DNA of 64,000 nucleotides from EB88 sp965199135 (GCA_965199135.1 OZ240685.1:2852001-2916000); one strand, 5' to 3'. Shown: positions 35,013-44,484, counted from the first letter of the stretch. Notes: generated by a model from the sequence alone, not told the origin. A program made the numbers and translations.

Positions 35013-36225
35013 TCTCGCCCAACACGATATCGATCGATCCGATGACCGCAACCACGTCTGCCAGGAGCCGGCCGCGACACATTGTGTCGAGGGCCTGCAG
35101 TGTGGCGAAGGAGGGATTGCGCATGTGCACCCGGTAGGGCTTGGCCGTACCATCCGAGACAACGTAGTAGCCCATCTCGCCCCGGGGCGACTCGATCGCC
35201 TGGTACACCTCACCTGCCGGTACCTGGAACCCTTCCGTCACGATCTTGAAGTGGTAGATGAGAGATTCCATCTCGGTTTTCATCTTTTCGCGATCAGGAA
35301 GAACCACCTTGGGGGCATCTGCGGTGACTGGGCCCTCCGGGATGCCGTCAAGTGCCTGCTGGATGATCTTGACGGACTCGCGCATCTCTTCCAGCCGGAT
35401 CACGTACCGATCCCAGACGTCGCCCTTGGTGCCGAGCGGAACCTTGAACTGGAACTTCTCATAGCCCGTGTAGGGCATGTCGCGGCGAAGATCCCAGTCC
35501 ACGCCCGAGGCGCGAAGCGGCGGCCCGGTCACACCGAGAGCAATCGCGTCTTCGGGGCTGAGGTAGCCGACATCCCGGAGACGATCGACCCAGATCGGGT
35601 TGCCGGTCAGGAGGTTCTGGTACTCGTCGATTTTCGAGGGCATCCGCTTGATGAACTTCTGCACCATGGCGAAGAAGTCGAGCGGCGGCTCGAGCGAGAC
35701 ACCGCCAATACGGAAGTAGGAGGTCATCATGCGCTGACCGGCGACATGCTCAAAGATACGAAGCACATCTTCCCGCTCGCGAAAGGTGTAAAGAAATACC
35801 GTCAATGCGCCGATATCCATGGCATGCGTACCCAACCACACCAGGTGCGAGTTCAGGCGGGTGAGCTCGTTCAGCATGACGCGCAGCCACTGGGCGCGTT
35901 CCGGAATTTCAATCTGCAGCAACTTCTCCACGGCCAGGCAGTAGCAGAGATTGTTGCTCATGGGGGACAGGTAATCGATGCGGTCGGTGAGCGGGACTAC
36001 CTGCTGATAAAACTTCGCCTCGCAGGTCTTCTCAATTCCCGTGTGTAGGTAGCCGATATCGGGAACGACCTTGAGGACCGTCTCGCCGTCGATCTCGACG
36101 ACCAGGCGCAGCACGCCGTGGGTCGATGGGTGCTGCGGACCCATGTTCAGGATCATTGTCCTGTCTTTGGTCGGGTCCTCCGGGCGTGGTGCGATGAGGG
36201 ATGATGTTTCGGTGAACTCACTCAT
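35002..36225 (-). CDS. nuoD: NADH-quinone oxidoreductase subunit D
   Basis: 407 residues. GPQHPSTHGVLRLVVEIDGE near residue 30 and the C-terminal GEIDR are diagnostic. The protein is related to the [NiFe]-hydrogenase large subunit and forms part of the quinone site. The ATG overlaps the nuoC stop (TAATG). NuoC and NuoD are separate here and not fused as in E. coli. Confidence 0.96.
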   Translation of the reverse strand: MSEFTETSSLIAPRPEDPTKDRTMILNMGPQHPSTHGVLRLVVEIDGETVLKVVPDIGYLHTGIEKTCEAKFYQQVVPLTDRIDYLSPMSNNLCYCLAVEKLLQIEIPERAQWLRVMLNELTRLNSHLVWLGTHAMDIGALTVFLYTFREREDVLRIFEHVAGQRMMTSYFRIGGVSLEPPLDFFAMVQKFIKRMPSKIDEYQNLLTGNPIWVDRLRDVGYLSPEDAIALGVTGPPLRASGVDWDLRRDMPYTGYEKFQFKVPLGTKGDVWDRYVIRLEEMRESVKIIQQALDGIPEGPVTADAPKVVLPDREKMKTEMESLIYHFKIVTEGFQVPAGEVYQAIESPRGEMGYYVVSDGTAKPYRVHMRNPSFATLQALDTMCRGRLLADVVAVIGSIDIVLGEIDR

Positions 36226-36710
36226 TAGCGGTATCCCTCCACAGGGAAGTCCTTGCGCAGCGGATGGCCCTCGAACTCATCCGGCATCATGATGCGCCGA
36301 AGATTCGGGTGGCCATGAAAGCGGATGCCGAAGAGGTCGAAAACCTCGCGCTCATAGAAGTCGGCCGAGGGCCAGACGGGGACGATCGAGTCCGCACCGC
36401 CAACAACCGAGTCGACGAAGATGCGGAGGCGAAGACGCTGCTTCAGGGTGTAGGAGACAATGTGGTACGTCACCTGGAAGCGGGGTTCCGCTGGTAGCCA
36501 GTCGACCGCCGTGACGTCTTCGAGGAAGTTGTAGCCGGCACGCTGGGCCGTGAAGGCCGCCTCCCGAATATTTTCTGGCGCGATGGTAATGGTCAGCTCG
36601 TTGCGGTCAAACTTGGCATCCGTGACCATGCTGCCGAGCGCAGCAACGGCCGGGTTGTCGGACATCTGGGAGAGCACTGCGTCCTTGTCGAGGTAAGTAG
36701 CTTCGATCAT
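36225..36710 (-). CDS. nuoC: NADH-quinone oxidoreductase subunit C
   Basis: 161 residues. The 30-kDa subunit signature is present (ADFYEREVFDLFGIRFHGHP followed by RRIMMPDEFEGHPLRKDFP). It starts directly after the nuoA stop with no bases between. nuoB normally lies at this junction and is missing. Confidence 0.95.
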   Translation of the reverse strand: MIEATYLDKDAVLSQMSDNPAVAALGSMVTDAKFDRNELTITIAPENIREAAFTAQRAGYNFLEDVTAVDWLPAEPRFQVTYHIVSYTLKQRLRLRIFVDSVVGGADSIVPVWPSADFYEREVFDLFGIRFHGHPNLRRIMMPDEFEGHPLRKDFPVEGYR

Positions 36711-37121
36711 TTAGAGGTCCGCCTTGTCTGCTGACCAGTCCAGGATGCCCTTCTTCCAGATGTAGAAGAACCCAACCATCACGAAGCCTAGGTAGACCAG
36801 GATCTCCCAGAAGCCGAACAGCCGTGAGCCGGTAAGGGCGGGAAGCTGTCGGTAGATCACCGCCCAGGGAAGCATGAAGACGGCTTCCACGTCGAACAAA
36901 ATAAACAACATGGCGACCATGTAGAAGCGAACCGAGAAGCGTCCGCGCGCGTCGCCCTCTGCAGGGATGCCGCACTCGTAGGCCTCAAGTTTGGCCTTGT
37001 TCTGGCGGTGTTTGCCGATCAGCCACGATCCAGAGGCCATGGAGCAGCCCATGCCGACGGCGATGATGCCTTGTATGAGAAGCGGGAGGTAGTTCCAGTA
37101 GTAATGCGGGGCGGAAGACAC
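36711..37121 (-). CDS. nuoA: NADH-quinone oxidoreductase subunit A
   Basis: 136 residues from a GTG at 37121, with AAGGTGA seven bases ahead. The open frame continues another 37 codons, but the promoter lies in it. Three membrane helices are present, along with KLEAYECGIPAEGDARGRFS, which contains the family's conserved ECG, and MLFILFDVEAVFM with the conserved acidic residues. It is the first gene of the operon. Confidence 0.94.
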   Translation of the reverse strand: MSSAPHYYWNYLPLLIQGIIAVGMGCSMASGSWLIGKHRQNKAKLEAYECGIPAEGDARGRFSVRFYMVAMLFILFDVEAVFMLPWAVIYRQLPALTGSRLFGFWEILVYLGFVMVGFFYIWKKGILDWSADKADL

Positions 37122-37152
37122 GCGGCGGTCACCTTTTTCCTGGTCTCCCTTC

Positions 37153-37181
37153 AATCTAGAAGGGTGCTCCCGGTGCGTCAA
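37153..37181 (-). promoter_or_regulatory. Likely sigma70-type promoter of the nuo operon
   Basis: On the minus strand TTGACG and TAGATT are separated by exactly 17 bases, a near-consensus -35/-10 pair. Transcription would start near 37146, leaving a leader of about 25 bases before the nuoA GTG. Confidence 0.6.
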
Positions 37182-37365
37182 GGAAAGGGTCGGAACGATT
37201 TCGCCGGGATCAAGGGAGGCAAATTGCAACAAGCCTTGTGCAAAGGGAACTGCGCGGAAGTACCCAGAATGGGAGAACGGGGCTCCGAGCTTCCCGGAAT
37301 GAGATAAGGTTCACGAAGGCGATGGGGAAAGCATCGCGGAAACGAGGCCGGCGCCGATACGGTTC

Positions 37366-37569
37366 ATGTCGGAGAGGATGAAATATATGCGACCTGGCGC
37401 CAATAACCCGCCAACAACACGTCTCCATGAAGTACCACCCGTCTCAACGCCGCCGTGGAAGGGAAGCGTCCCGAGGCCTCCCTTGTCTACGCCTAAAGAG
37501 AGGGTGGGCAGTGAACCCGAGCTTTCTGCTGAAGATGACTTATTCTCCGACCCCGGAGACGGCTTGTCA
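37366..37569. repeat. Repeat-like intergenic block
   Basis: Between the nuo promoter and the small gene at 37570 lies about 200 bases whose translations on both strands look non-natural (PTLSLGVDKGGLGTLPFHGG on the minus strand and PPVSTPPWKGSVPRPP on the plus). I recall similar translated fragments from intergenic DNA of other acidobacteria, which would make this a dispersed repeat. No second copy was found in this window, so the call rests on memory and needs a genome search. Confidence 0.3.
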
Positions 37570-37695
37570 ATGGAAACGGACGAAACCTCACGCCTGGGTG
37601 CGCTTCGTGGCTTAAGAATCGCCCTGTTGCTTGATGCCGGTCTGTTGCTGGGTGGGCTGCTTGCGTATGAAGTCTGGAGCATGTTCCACGGCTAA
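37570..37695 (+). CDS. Possible 41-residue membrane peptide
   Basis: From an ATG at 37570, the peptide has a charged start (METDETSRLG) and one membrane helix (LRIALLLDAGLLLGGLLAYE). GGAG lies about 11 bases upstream, which is a long spacing. The frame continues upstream to 37366, but that part runs through the repeat-like block. It is convergent with the GT4 gene, one base apart. It could be a real small protein or a chance open frame. Confidence 0.35.
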   Translation: METDETSRLGALRGLRIALLLDAGLLLGGLLAYEVWSMFHG

Positions 37696-37696
37696 C

Positions 37697-38917
37697 TCAG
37701 CTCTTCGCGGCAGCAAGGCTGCGGTCGGCCGGGTGCTGAGCTGCTCTTTCCTCGATGGCCGCTTCGACCAACTCGCGGATCGACGCTGCGCAGGTCTTCA
37801 TCGAGAATCGCCGCTCAAAGCACCTGTCGGTCCTTGCAACCATGGCTCTTTGCTGGTCGGCGCTAAGCGCAAGCCACTGCCGAAGGAGTTGGAGAGTGCC
37901 GGGCAGGTCGTCATTCTCCACGAAGCCGGTCCCGTCTTCGGTGATGTAGGGCCAGATGTTGATCTTGTTGGAGATCAGCACGGGCAGGCGACAGGCAATC
38001 GCTTCTGCAATGGCGATGCCGAAGTTCTCCTGGTGGGAGGGGAGGATAAATGCTTCAGCGGCATAGAAGGCGCCCCACTTGGCATCCCCCTGCAGCATCC
38101 CGGGCCAGTGAACACGTCCGGTAAAACCTCGCTGCTGCACGGTCGCCTCGAGCGCCGGGCGCAGGCCATCCGGGTCAGGTCCAGCAAGAACCAGGTCTAG
38201 TTCCGGGTGCTCGGCAGCGATGGCGCAGAAAGCCTCGACCAGCAGATCGCAACCCTTCTTCTCATGAATACGGCTCAGGAAGAGCAGGAACCGGCGGCCT
38301 CGGACGGCGGGTAGAAGCGTGTAGAAAGCCTCCCGCAGCACTTCAGTGTTGCCAGTCGGGCGGCTTGTACCGAGGGGCACAACAGCACCACGCCAGCGGC
38401 TCGGCCAAAAGGTATGTGGAGCACTATCCCGTTCAGCTTCAGTCGTGAAGATGACCCGGCCCGCATCGCGCATGATCCTGTACTGAGCGAGCCACCAGAA
38501 GAGCTGCTTCTTGAGGTGTTTGCGCGGATAGTACTTTCGAAACCACGGATCGAGCATGCCGTGCGGGAAGACGAGATACGGGATACCCATTCGGGCTGCC
38601 ACAATCCGGGCGGCGAGTGCAGGGTACTGCCAGAGGCCGTCGATCAGAACCGCGTCATAGCGGGCGAGGTTCGCCTCGAGCCATTTCCGGATGCCCCGAG
38701 AGTAGCCGTAGGTGGAGCCCGTGGGGCCAAGGGCGTGCACGGGGAAGGGATACCGCTTGAGATACCCGGCGTCTGGTGCGTCCATGGAAAGCACTTCCAG
38801 ATCCATGCCGACTGCCCGATATCCATGAGCCAACTGGAGCAGATTCTCCGGTGGACCGCCCCCTGCGGGGGACAAATCGTGGATGATGTGGAGCAGACGT
38901 AATGGAGTTTGGGCCAC
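37697..38917 (-). CDS. Glycosyltransferase family 4
   Basis: 406 residues of GT-B fold. The N-terminal LLHIIHDLSPAGGGPPENLL acceptor-domain start and the C-terminal donor-binding region (FLSRIHEKKGCDLLVEAF), with the E-x7-E motif in HQENFGIAIAEAIACRLPV, place it in GT4. It should transfer a sugar from a nucleotide donor in extracellular polysaccharide or glycolipid synthesis. It stands alone, so the product is unknown. Confidence 0.85.
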   Translation of the reverse strand: MAQTPLRLLHIIHDLSPAGGGPPENLLQLAHGYRAVGMDLEVLSMDAPDAGYLKRYPFPVHALGPTGSTYGYSRGIRKWLEANLARYDAVLIDGLWQYPALAARIVAARMGIPYLVFPHGMLDPWFRKYYPRKHLKKQLFWWLAQYRIMRDAGRVIFTTEAERDSAPHTFWPSRWRGAVVPLGTSRPTGNTEVLREAFYTLLPAVRGRRFLLFLSRIHEKKGCDLLVEAFCAIAAEHPELDLVLAGPDPDGLRPALEATVQQRGFTGRVHWPGMLQGDAKWGAFYAAEAFILPSHQENFGIAIAEAIACRLPVLISNKINIWPYITEDGTGFVENDDLPGTLQLLRQWLALSADQQRAMVARTDRCFERRFSMKTCAASIRELVEAAIEERAAQHPADRSLAAAKS

Positions 38918-39027
38918 GCTTAACCTTAACCGGCAGACCCCGGGGTCGCCATCTCCAGCATACCCAGAGTCGCTGTTTTGTGTCGTTCCGGTACCCCCAC
39001 ACAGGCCTAAGGCGATACCAAAGTCAT

Positions 39028-40251
39028 TTACGTGGCGGCCAACAAGTGACGCGTGTGGCGTGCAATGGTCAAGTCCTCTTCCGCAGGTAGGATGCGGATG
39101 TCGACCCTGCCTGTGGAGGATCCGAGGCGAGTGGCGTTGCTCGCATTCGCATCCGGATCCATGCGGAAGCCGAGGTGCCGTAGCCGCGCCGTTGCTGCTG
39201 CCCGCACAGCTGCGCTGTGTTCGCCGATGCCGCCAGTAAAGACCAGGAGATCAAGGCCGCCAAGTGAGACTGTCAGGCTCGCGATTTCCTTGGCGATAGC
39301 AGTGGTGAAAATGTCCATTCCCAATGCGGCGGCTTCTTTCTCCGCCGCGGAGTGCCCTGGCGAGGTGAGAACCGCTTCGAGCGCCTGCATATCACCTGAG
39401 CCGCCTGTGACCGCCGCGATGCCGGCCTCATGGTTGACCAGCTTTTCCAGGGCATCGATCGACAGATTGGACGCGCGGGCGATAAAAAACAACACGCCAG
39501 GATCCAGGTCGCCGGTTCGCGTCGCCATAGGGATGCCGCCAGTCGGGGTGAAGCCCATGGAGGTGTCGATGGAGACGCCGCGCAGGGCAGCGCAGAGGCT
39601 TGACCCGCTGCCGAGATGAGCCATGATGACGCGCTCTGGAACAGAACCCTCGAAGCCAAGCTGGCCGACGATGGACTCGTAGGAAAGGCCGTGAAACCCG
39701 TAGCGCTCAACGCCCTGCTCGGCATACCTGGCAGGGATCGGGAGACGCTTCGCGACCTCCGGCATGTTGCGGTGGAAGGTGGTATCGAAGCAGGCGACCT
39801 GCGCCGCATCCGGGAAGAGCTTCTCTGCGCCGTCGATGATCCGCAGTGCGGACGGCAGATGAAGCGGTGCATAGTGCACCGAAGCCTCGAGCGTCTTCTT
39901 CACCTCGCCGGTGAGCAGGGTATGCTCGCGCAACCTGGGTCCGCCGTGGACGAGCCGGTGCCCGACGGCGACCGGCTTTATGCCACCCCCGTGCTGCTGG
40001 ATCGCGTTGGCGATGGCGGTGAGAGCCTCTTCCTGGGAGCCGAGCGGATGGTCCTGGGCGGCAAGCTCCTCGCCCACTTCATCGTGGATCGAGAGTTTGC
40101 CGCCCCCCTGCCCGATGCCGCTGGCCTGCGCCGTGAGGATCTCACGCTCGTTGGCGAAGTTACCACCCTGAGCGGGAACAAACATGCCCGCCTTCAGGGA
40201 GGAAGAGCCTGAGTTCAGCACGAGGATGGCCGCGTCGGAGGACTGGCTCAC
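39028..40251 (-). CDS. ackA: Acetate kinase
   Basis: 407 residues from a GTG that overlaps the phosphoketolase stop by four bases (GTGA). The frame extends upstream in non-family sequence. It begins with ILVLNSGSSSLK, the first acetokinase signature. HRLVHGG, ACFDTTFH and FTGGIGEH, the last in the ADP-binding region, follow. It converts acetyl phosphate and ADP to acetate and ATP, using the product of the upstream enzyme. Confidence 0.94.
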   Translation of the reverse strand: MSQSSDAAILVLNSGSSSLKAGMFVPAQGGNFANEREILTAQASGIGQGGGKLSIHDEVGEELAAQDHPLGSQEEALTAIANAIQQHGGGIKPVAVGHRLVHGGPRLREHTLLTGEVKKTLEASVHYAPLHLPSALRIIDGAEKLFPDAAQVACFDTTFHRNMPEVAKRLPIPARYAEQGVERYGFHGLSYESIVGQLGFEGSVPERVIMAHLGSGSSLCAALRGVSIDTSMGFTPTGGIPMATRTGDLDPGVLFFIARASNLSIDALEKLVNHEAGIAAVTGGSGDMQALEAVLTSPGHSAAEKEAAALGMDIFTTAIAKEIASLTVSLGGLDLLVFTGGIGEHSAAVRAAATARLRHLGFRMDPDANASNATRLGSSTGRVDIRILPAEEDLTIARHTRHLLAAT

Positions 40252-42689
40252 GCGTTGTCTCCTCCTGTGGCCTCGTAGGCGGACTTGCCGCCGGCGCCCC
40301 AGCTCCAGTCCCGCACCTCGGGCATGTCCTCGCCGCACTGCGAGACGTAGAGGCGATGCTCCTGGATCTTCTCGGAGTACTGCTGCTGTGCCTCGGCTAG
40401 GAACTGCTGCAGCTTGGGCGTGCGGGTCACGACGTCGAGCACAAGCGTGAAGCGGTCGATGTGGTTGAGCACACACATGTCGAAAGGGCTCGTGGTTGTC
40501 CCCTCTTCGCGGTAGCCGTGCACGTGGAAGTTGGATTCGTTGGTGCGGCCATTGACGAGGGAGTGAACCAGTGCCGGGTAGCCGTGATAGTTGAAGATCA
40601 CAGGTTTGTCCCTGGTGAAGAGGCGGTCGAAATCCTCATCGGGAATGCCGTGCGGATGCTCGCTCGGGCGCTGCAGGGTGAAAAGGTCGACGACGTTAAC
40701 GACGCGGACCTTGAGGTCGGGATAGCGATCGCGGAGGATCGTGACGGCGGCCATGCACTCGAGGGTGGGAACGTCCCCAGCGCAGGCCATGACGACGTCA
40801 CACTCCTCGCCCGGTGTGCCGGCACCATCCGGTCCGGAGCTGCCGTCGCTGCTGGCCCAGGCCCAGACGCCGAGCCCTGCGGTGCAGTGGCGCACAGCAT
40901 CTTCCATCGAGAGCCATACGGGGGCGGGCTGCTTGCCGGCGATGATGAGGTTGACGTAATCGCGGCTGCGTAGACAGTGATTGGCCACCGAGAGCAGGCA
41001 GTTCGCATCGGGAGCAAGATAGATGCGGACAATCTCTGCCTTCTTGCTGGCGACGTGATCGATGAAGCCGGGATCCTGGTGCGAGAAGCCATTGTGGTCC
41101 TGGCGCCAGACGTGCGAAGTCAGCAGGTAGTTGAGCGAGGAGATCGGCTTACGCCAGGCCAGCTCTCGGGAGACCTTCAGCCACTTCGCGTGCTGGTTGA
41201 ACATCGAGTCGATGATGTGGATGAAGGCTTCGTAGCAGGAGAAGAAGCCATGCCGGCCGGTGAGAAGGTAGCCCTCCAGCCAGCCCTCGCACATGTGCTC
41301 GCTGAGCACTTCCATGACACGACCATCCAGCGACAGGTTCTCGTCGACCTCTTGGTACTCAGCGTCCCAGCGCTTCGGGGAGACCTTGTAGATCGCCTCG
41401 AGGCGGTTTGAAGCGGTTTCATCCGGGCCAAAAACGCGGAAGTTCCTGGCCTGGAGATTGCCCTTCATCACGTCACGCAACCAGATGCCGAGCACGCGAG
41501 TGGCCTCGGCGTTGGTCTTGCCTGGCTCATCGATCGCGACGCCGTATTCCTGAAACGAGGGGAGAACGAGTGGCTCGAGCAGAAGACCACCGTTGGCGTG
41601 CTCGTTCATGCCCATGCGCAGCTTGCCCTTGGGGGCAATGTCGGCATATTTCTTGCGGAACTGGCCGTGCTCATCAAAGAGCTCGTCGGGGTTGTAGGAC
41701 TTCATCCACTCCTCAAGCATGCGGAGATGGTCGGGGTTGGTGCGGACCTCTTCGAGCGGCACCTGATGGGCACGCCAGGTTCCTTCAATCTTCTTGCCGT
41801 CGACTTCCTTGGGGCCGGTCCAGCCCTTGGGCGAGCGGAAGATGATCATGGGCCATACCGGGCGTGTGGCACCGGCCTTCGGGTCTTTGCTGCTGCGCGC
41901 CTCCGACTGGATCTCTCGAATGCGAGCGTAGGCCTGGTCGAGCGCCGCGGCCATTTTCACGTGCATCGGCATCGGCTCGTCGCCTGAGACGAGGATGGGG
42001 TCGTATCCGTAGCCCCGGAAGAGGGAGAAAAGTTCTTCTTCGGGGATCCGTGCGAGCACCGTGGGATTGGCAATCTTGAAGCCGTTCAGATGGAGGATTG
42101 GCAGCACAGCGCCGTCGGTGCGCGGGTTCAGAAACTTGTTGGAGTGCCAGCTCGTGGCGGCCGGGCCGGTCTCGGCTTCGCCGTCGCCAACCACGCAGGC
42201 GACCACCAGGTCAGGGTTGTCAAAGGCTGCGCCGTAGGCGTGGAGGAGTGCATAGCCGAGTTCGCCGCCCTCGTGGATAGAGCCGGGTGTTTCGGGCGCC
42301 GCATGCGAGGGGATGCCGTAGGGCCAGGAGAACTGGCGGAGGAGCCGCTTCAGGCCGTCCTTGCTGCGCTCGATGTTGGGATAGATCTCGGTGTAGGTGC
42401 CTTCGAGGTAGGTCTGCGCGACAAAACCGGGGCCGCCATGACCCGGGCCCATGATGAACATCATGTCGACCGAGTGCTCGCAGATGATTCGATTCAGATG
42501 GGTGTAGATGAAGTTCAGGCCGGTCGTGGTTCCCCAATGTCCAAGCAGGCGGGGCTTGATGTCGGCCGGCACAAGCGGGCGTTCGAGGAGGGGATTGTCC
42601 TGCAGGTAGATCTGGCCGACCGTAAGGTAGTTCGCTGCACGCCAGTAGGCGTCCATTTTCTCAAGTAGCTCTTTGTTTGGCTGCGGCAC
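40248..42689 (-). CDS. xfp: Xylulose-5-phosphate/fructose-6-phosphate phosphoketolase
   Basis: 813 residues, the normal size. LLGHWGTTTGLNFIYTHLNR and the TPP motif GDGEAETGP near residue 167 are family signatures, as is the C-terminal NYHGYPALVHSL region. It splits xylulose 5-phosphate or fructose 6-phosphate with phosphate to acetyl phosphate and an aldose phosphate. Together with the coupled acetate kinase it forms a short pentose-to-acetate route that yields ATP. Confidence 0.95.
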   Translation of the reverse strand: MPQPNKELLEKMDAYWRAANYLTVGQIYLQDNPLLERPLVPADIKPRLLGHWGTTTGLNFIYTHLNRIICEHSVDMMFIMGPGHGGPGFVAQTYLEGTYTEIYPNIERSKDGLKRLLRQFSWPYGIPSHAAPETPGSIHEGGELGYALLHAYGAAFDNPDLVVACVVGDGEAETGPAATSWHSNKFLNPRTDGAVLPILHLNGFKIANPTVLARIPEEELFSLFRGYGYDPILVSGDEPMPMHVKMAAALDQAYARIREIQSEARSSKDPKAGATRPVWPMIIFRSPKGWTGPKEVDGKKIEGTWRAHQVPLEEVRTNPDHLRMLEEWMKSYNPDELFDEHGQFRKKYADIAPKGKLRMGMNEHANGGLLLEPLVLPSFQEYGVAIDEPGKTNAEATRVLGIWLRDVMKGNLQARNFRVFGPDETASNRLEAIYKVSPKRWDAEYQEVDENLSLDGRVMEVLSEHMCEGWLEGYLLTGRHGFFSCYEAFIHIIDSMFNQHAKWLKVSRELAWRKPISSLNYLLTSHVWRQDHNGFSHQDPGFIDHVASKKAEIVRIYLAPDANCLLSVANHCLRSRDYVNLIIAGKQPAPVWLSMEDAVRHCTAGLGVWAWASSDGSSGPDGAGTPGEECDVVMACAGDVPTLECMAAVTILRDRYPDLKVRVVNVVDLFTLQRPSEHPHGIPDEDFDRLFTRDKPVIFNYHGYPALVHSLVNGRTNESNFHVHGYREEGTTTSPFDMCVLNHIDRFTLVLDVVTRTPKLQQFLAEAQQQYSEKIQEHRLYVSQCGEDMPEVRDWSWGAGGKSAYEATGGDNA

Positions 42690-42878
42690 CTATTTTCTCC
42701 TTGGCCCGCAGAGCGAGCCTATCGCATGGCGTCAGGGTACTCTGTCGTGATGAATGGGTCACGAAGAGTCGCAGTGGCGCGGGTTCTAAGCACTAGGGAT
42801 GCGGTCTGACAAGCGAGCGGCCGCTTCATCTGCAGGGTCTCGCGGCCGTGTTGAGCTGTGGTAAATTGAGCGAAGGCC

Positions 42879-42968
42879 GGAGAGATGGCAGAGTGGTTGA
42901 ATGTACCGCCTTGGAAAGGCGGCGTACTCGAAAGGGTACCCAGGGTTCGAATCCCTGTCTCTCCGCCA
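42879..42968 (+). tRNA. tRNA-Ser (anticodon GGA), CCA encoded
   Basis: A complete class II tRNA. The acceptor arms GGAGAGA and TCTCTCC pair, followed by discriminator G and an encoded CCA. The anticodon stem CCGCC/GGCGG encloses TTGGAAA with anticodon GGA. A long variable arm (GTACTCGAAAGGGTAC) and the T arm CAGGGTTCGAATCCCTG follow. It reads UCC and UCU codons. Confidence 0.97.
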
Positions 42969-42993
42969 CAGAATGGCGATGCGACCAGTGCCC

Positions 42994-43025
42994 ACAAGAC
43001 CCGCTTCTTGCGGGTTTTGTTGTTT
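42994..43025 (+). terminator. Terminator after tRNA-Ser
   Basis: ACCCGC-TTCTT-GCGGGT is followed by TTTGTTGTTT. It lies about 30 bases after the tRNA and before the porin gene. Confidence 0.75.
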
Positions 43026-43164
43026 CTCGGAGCGGATCTGGCGTCCCTTGCTGGCGAGGTCGTGTGCAGTAGGCTCCAGCGGGAGGTACACGCCCCGGCC
43101 GTCACCACGCCGGTCGGACGAGTGGGCAGGCTTGCATGAGTGAAGAAGGCGAACTGAGTCGGTG

Positions 43165-44484
43165 ATGAGACCGGGACACATGCGTTGGGCACCTGCAGCC
43201 ACGCTGTTGCTGATCATGTGTTTTTCTACGAACGGCGTCTCAGCGCAGAGTGGCTCAGAGCCAGCGGCAGCCACACCCGCTGCAGCACAGCGCGACACCA
43301 ACCAGCAGGCCGGCAACACAGGCGCCGCGAAGACACGCAGCCCCAGTTCTCTGATCCAGCCAGACCCGCTCGATCCGCTGCTTCGCCCGGCCGACCAACT
43401 GCAGCAGTGGCTCGACAAATACAAGCATCTCGCGCTCAAGGCTTCGTACACCTTGCTGGAGCAGTATGCCGTGACCACGCCGGATACACGGCATGATCAG
43501 ATCAGCGGGCGCCTCGACTTTCAGGCGGTGTGGACGATTCACCAGCAAGGAGGCTTTGGGAACAAGGCGCCTCATCCGGATCAAACCACGTTGAGCCTGC
43601 TGGTGCGTTCCGGAACGAATATCGGCCAGAGCCAGCAGTGGGATCTCAGCGACTCTCTGGGCTCCACCTTCGGCACGAATTCTCTCCAAGGCAGCGGAGC
43701 TCAGCGACCCATCATGGTGAACCTGCTGTATCTCAAGCAGACCTGGGATCATCAGAGAATTGCGCTCTACGTGGGCAAGCTGCACCCCAACCAACACATC
43801 GGACTAAGCCCGGTCAATAACGATGAAACCTCACAGTTTCTGGGTGGGCCGTTCGATGGAGATGCCGCTCAGAATGCACTCGGAACCTACGCGCCTGGGC
43901 TGGCCCTGGAGATTGGGCCGCCGAATGGCTTCTATACGCATGTGCTCGCCATCGACAACAAGGCGAAACCGTGGGATGGCACGCAGACCCTGTTTGATGG
44001 GCGCTACTACGAGGGGATTGAAGGTGGCTGGAAGCGCGGCATTGAGGGTGAGGGCGGTCGCGATCTGCGCGTGGCTCTCTACCACCAAAATCCGCCCGGA
44101 CTTGGGCATGGTCACGGCATCGGCGTAGGTGGCGACTGGGAGTTTCACCAACATCTGCTGGACGGTTTGCTGAATCACTGGATGCCCTTCGGTCGGCTCG
44201 GGTTCGATACGAAGTCCGGCACCACGGTGCAGCAGGTGAGCACGGCGGGCCTGGCGCAGGTGCTTCCATTCGGGCGGAAAGGCGACCTGTTCGGCGCGGC
44301 TTCCACCTGGACACGGCCAGCACAGCCAGGGCGGCACGAGCAACTCACAGAGTTCTTCTACCGGCTCAAGGTGGCCGACAGCCTTGAGCTCTCGCCAGAC
44401 TTGGAGTGGGTGCGCAATCCCGCAAACACGAGGCGAATCGACTCCTCGATAATTCTCGGCACGCGGCTTAAAGTCGTGTTCTAG
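43165..44484 (+). CDS. OprB-family carbohydrate porin
   Basis: 439 residues from an ATG at 43165. A GTG one codon earlier and an ATG at 43180 are alternatives. A signal peptide ends at VSAQ. A polar, proline/alanine-rich linker precedes the barrel. The barrel shows the OprB pattern: SGRLDFQAVW, then LYLKQTWDHQRIALYVGKLHP, and terminal strands ending LGTRLKVVF with a final phenylalanine. It should let sugars diffuse through the outer membrane. No transport partner is adjacent. Confidence 0.75.
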   Translation: MRPGHMRWAPAATLLLIMCFSTNGVSAQSGSEPAAATPAAAQRDTNQQAGNTGAAKTRSPSSLIQPDPLDPLLRPADQLQQWLDKYKHLALKASYTLLEQYAVTTPDTRHDQISGRLDFQAVWTIHQQGGFGNKAPHPDQTTLSLLVRSGTNIGQSQQWDLSDSLGSTFGTNSLQGSGAQRPIMVNLLYLKQTWDHQRIALYVGKLHPNQHIGLSPVNNDETSQFLGGPFDGDAAQNALGTYAPGLALEIGPPNGFYTHVLAIDNKAKPWDGTQTLFDGRYYEGIEGGWKRGIEGEGGRDLRVALYHQNPPGLGHGHGIGVGGDWEFHQHLLDGLLNHWMPFGRLGFDTKSGTTVQQVSTAGLAQVLPFGRKGDLFGAASTWTRPAQPGRHEQLTEFFYRLKVADSLELSPDLEWVRNPANTRRIDSSIILGTRLKVVF

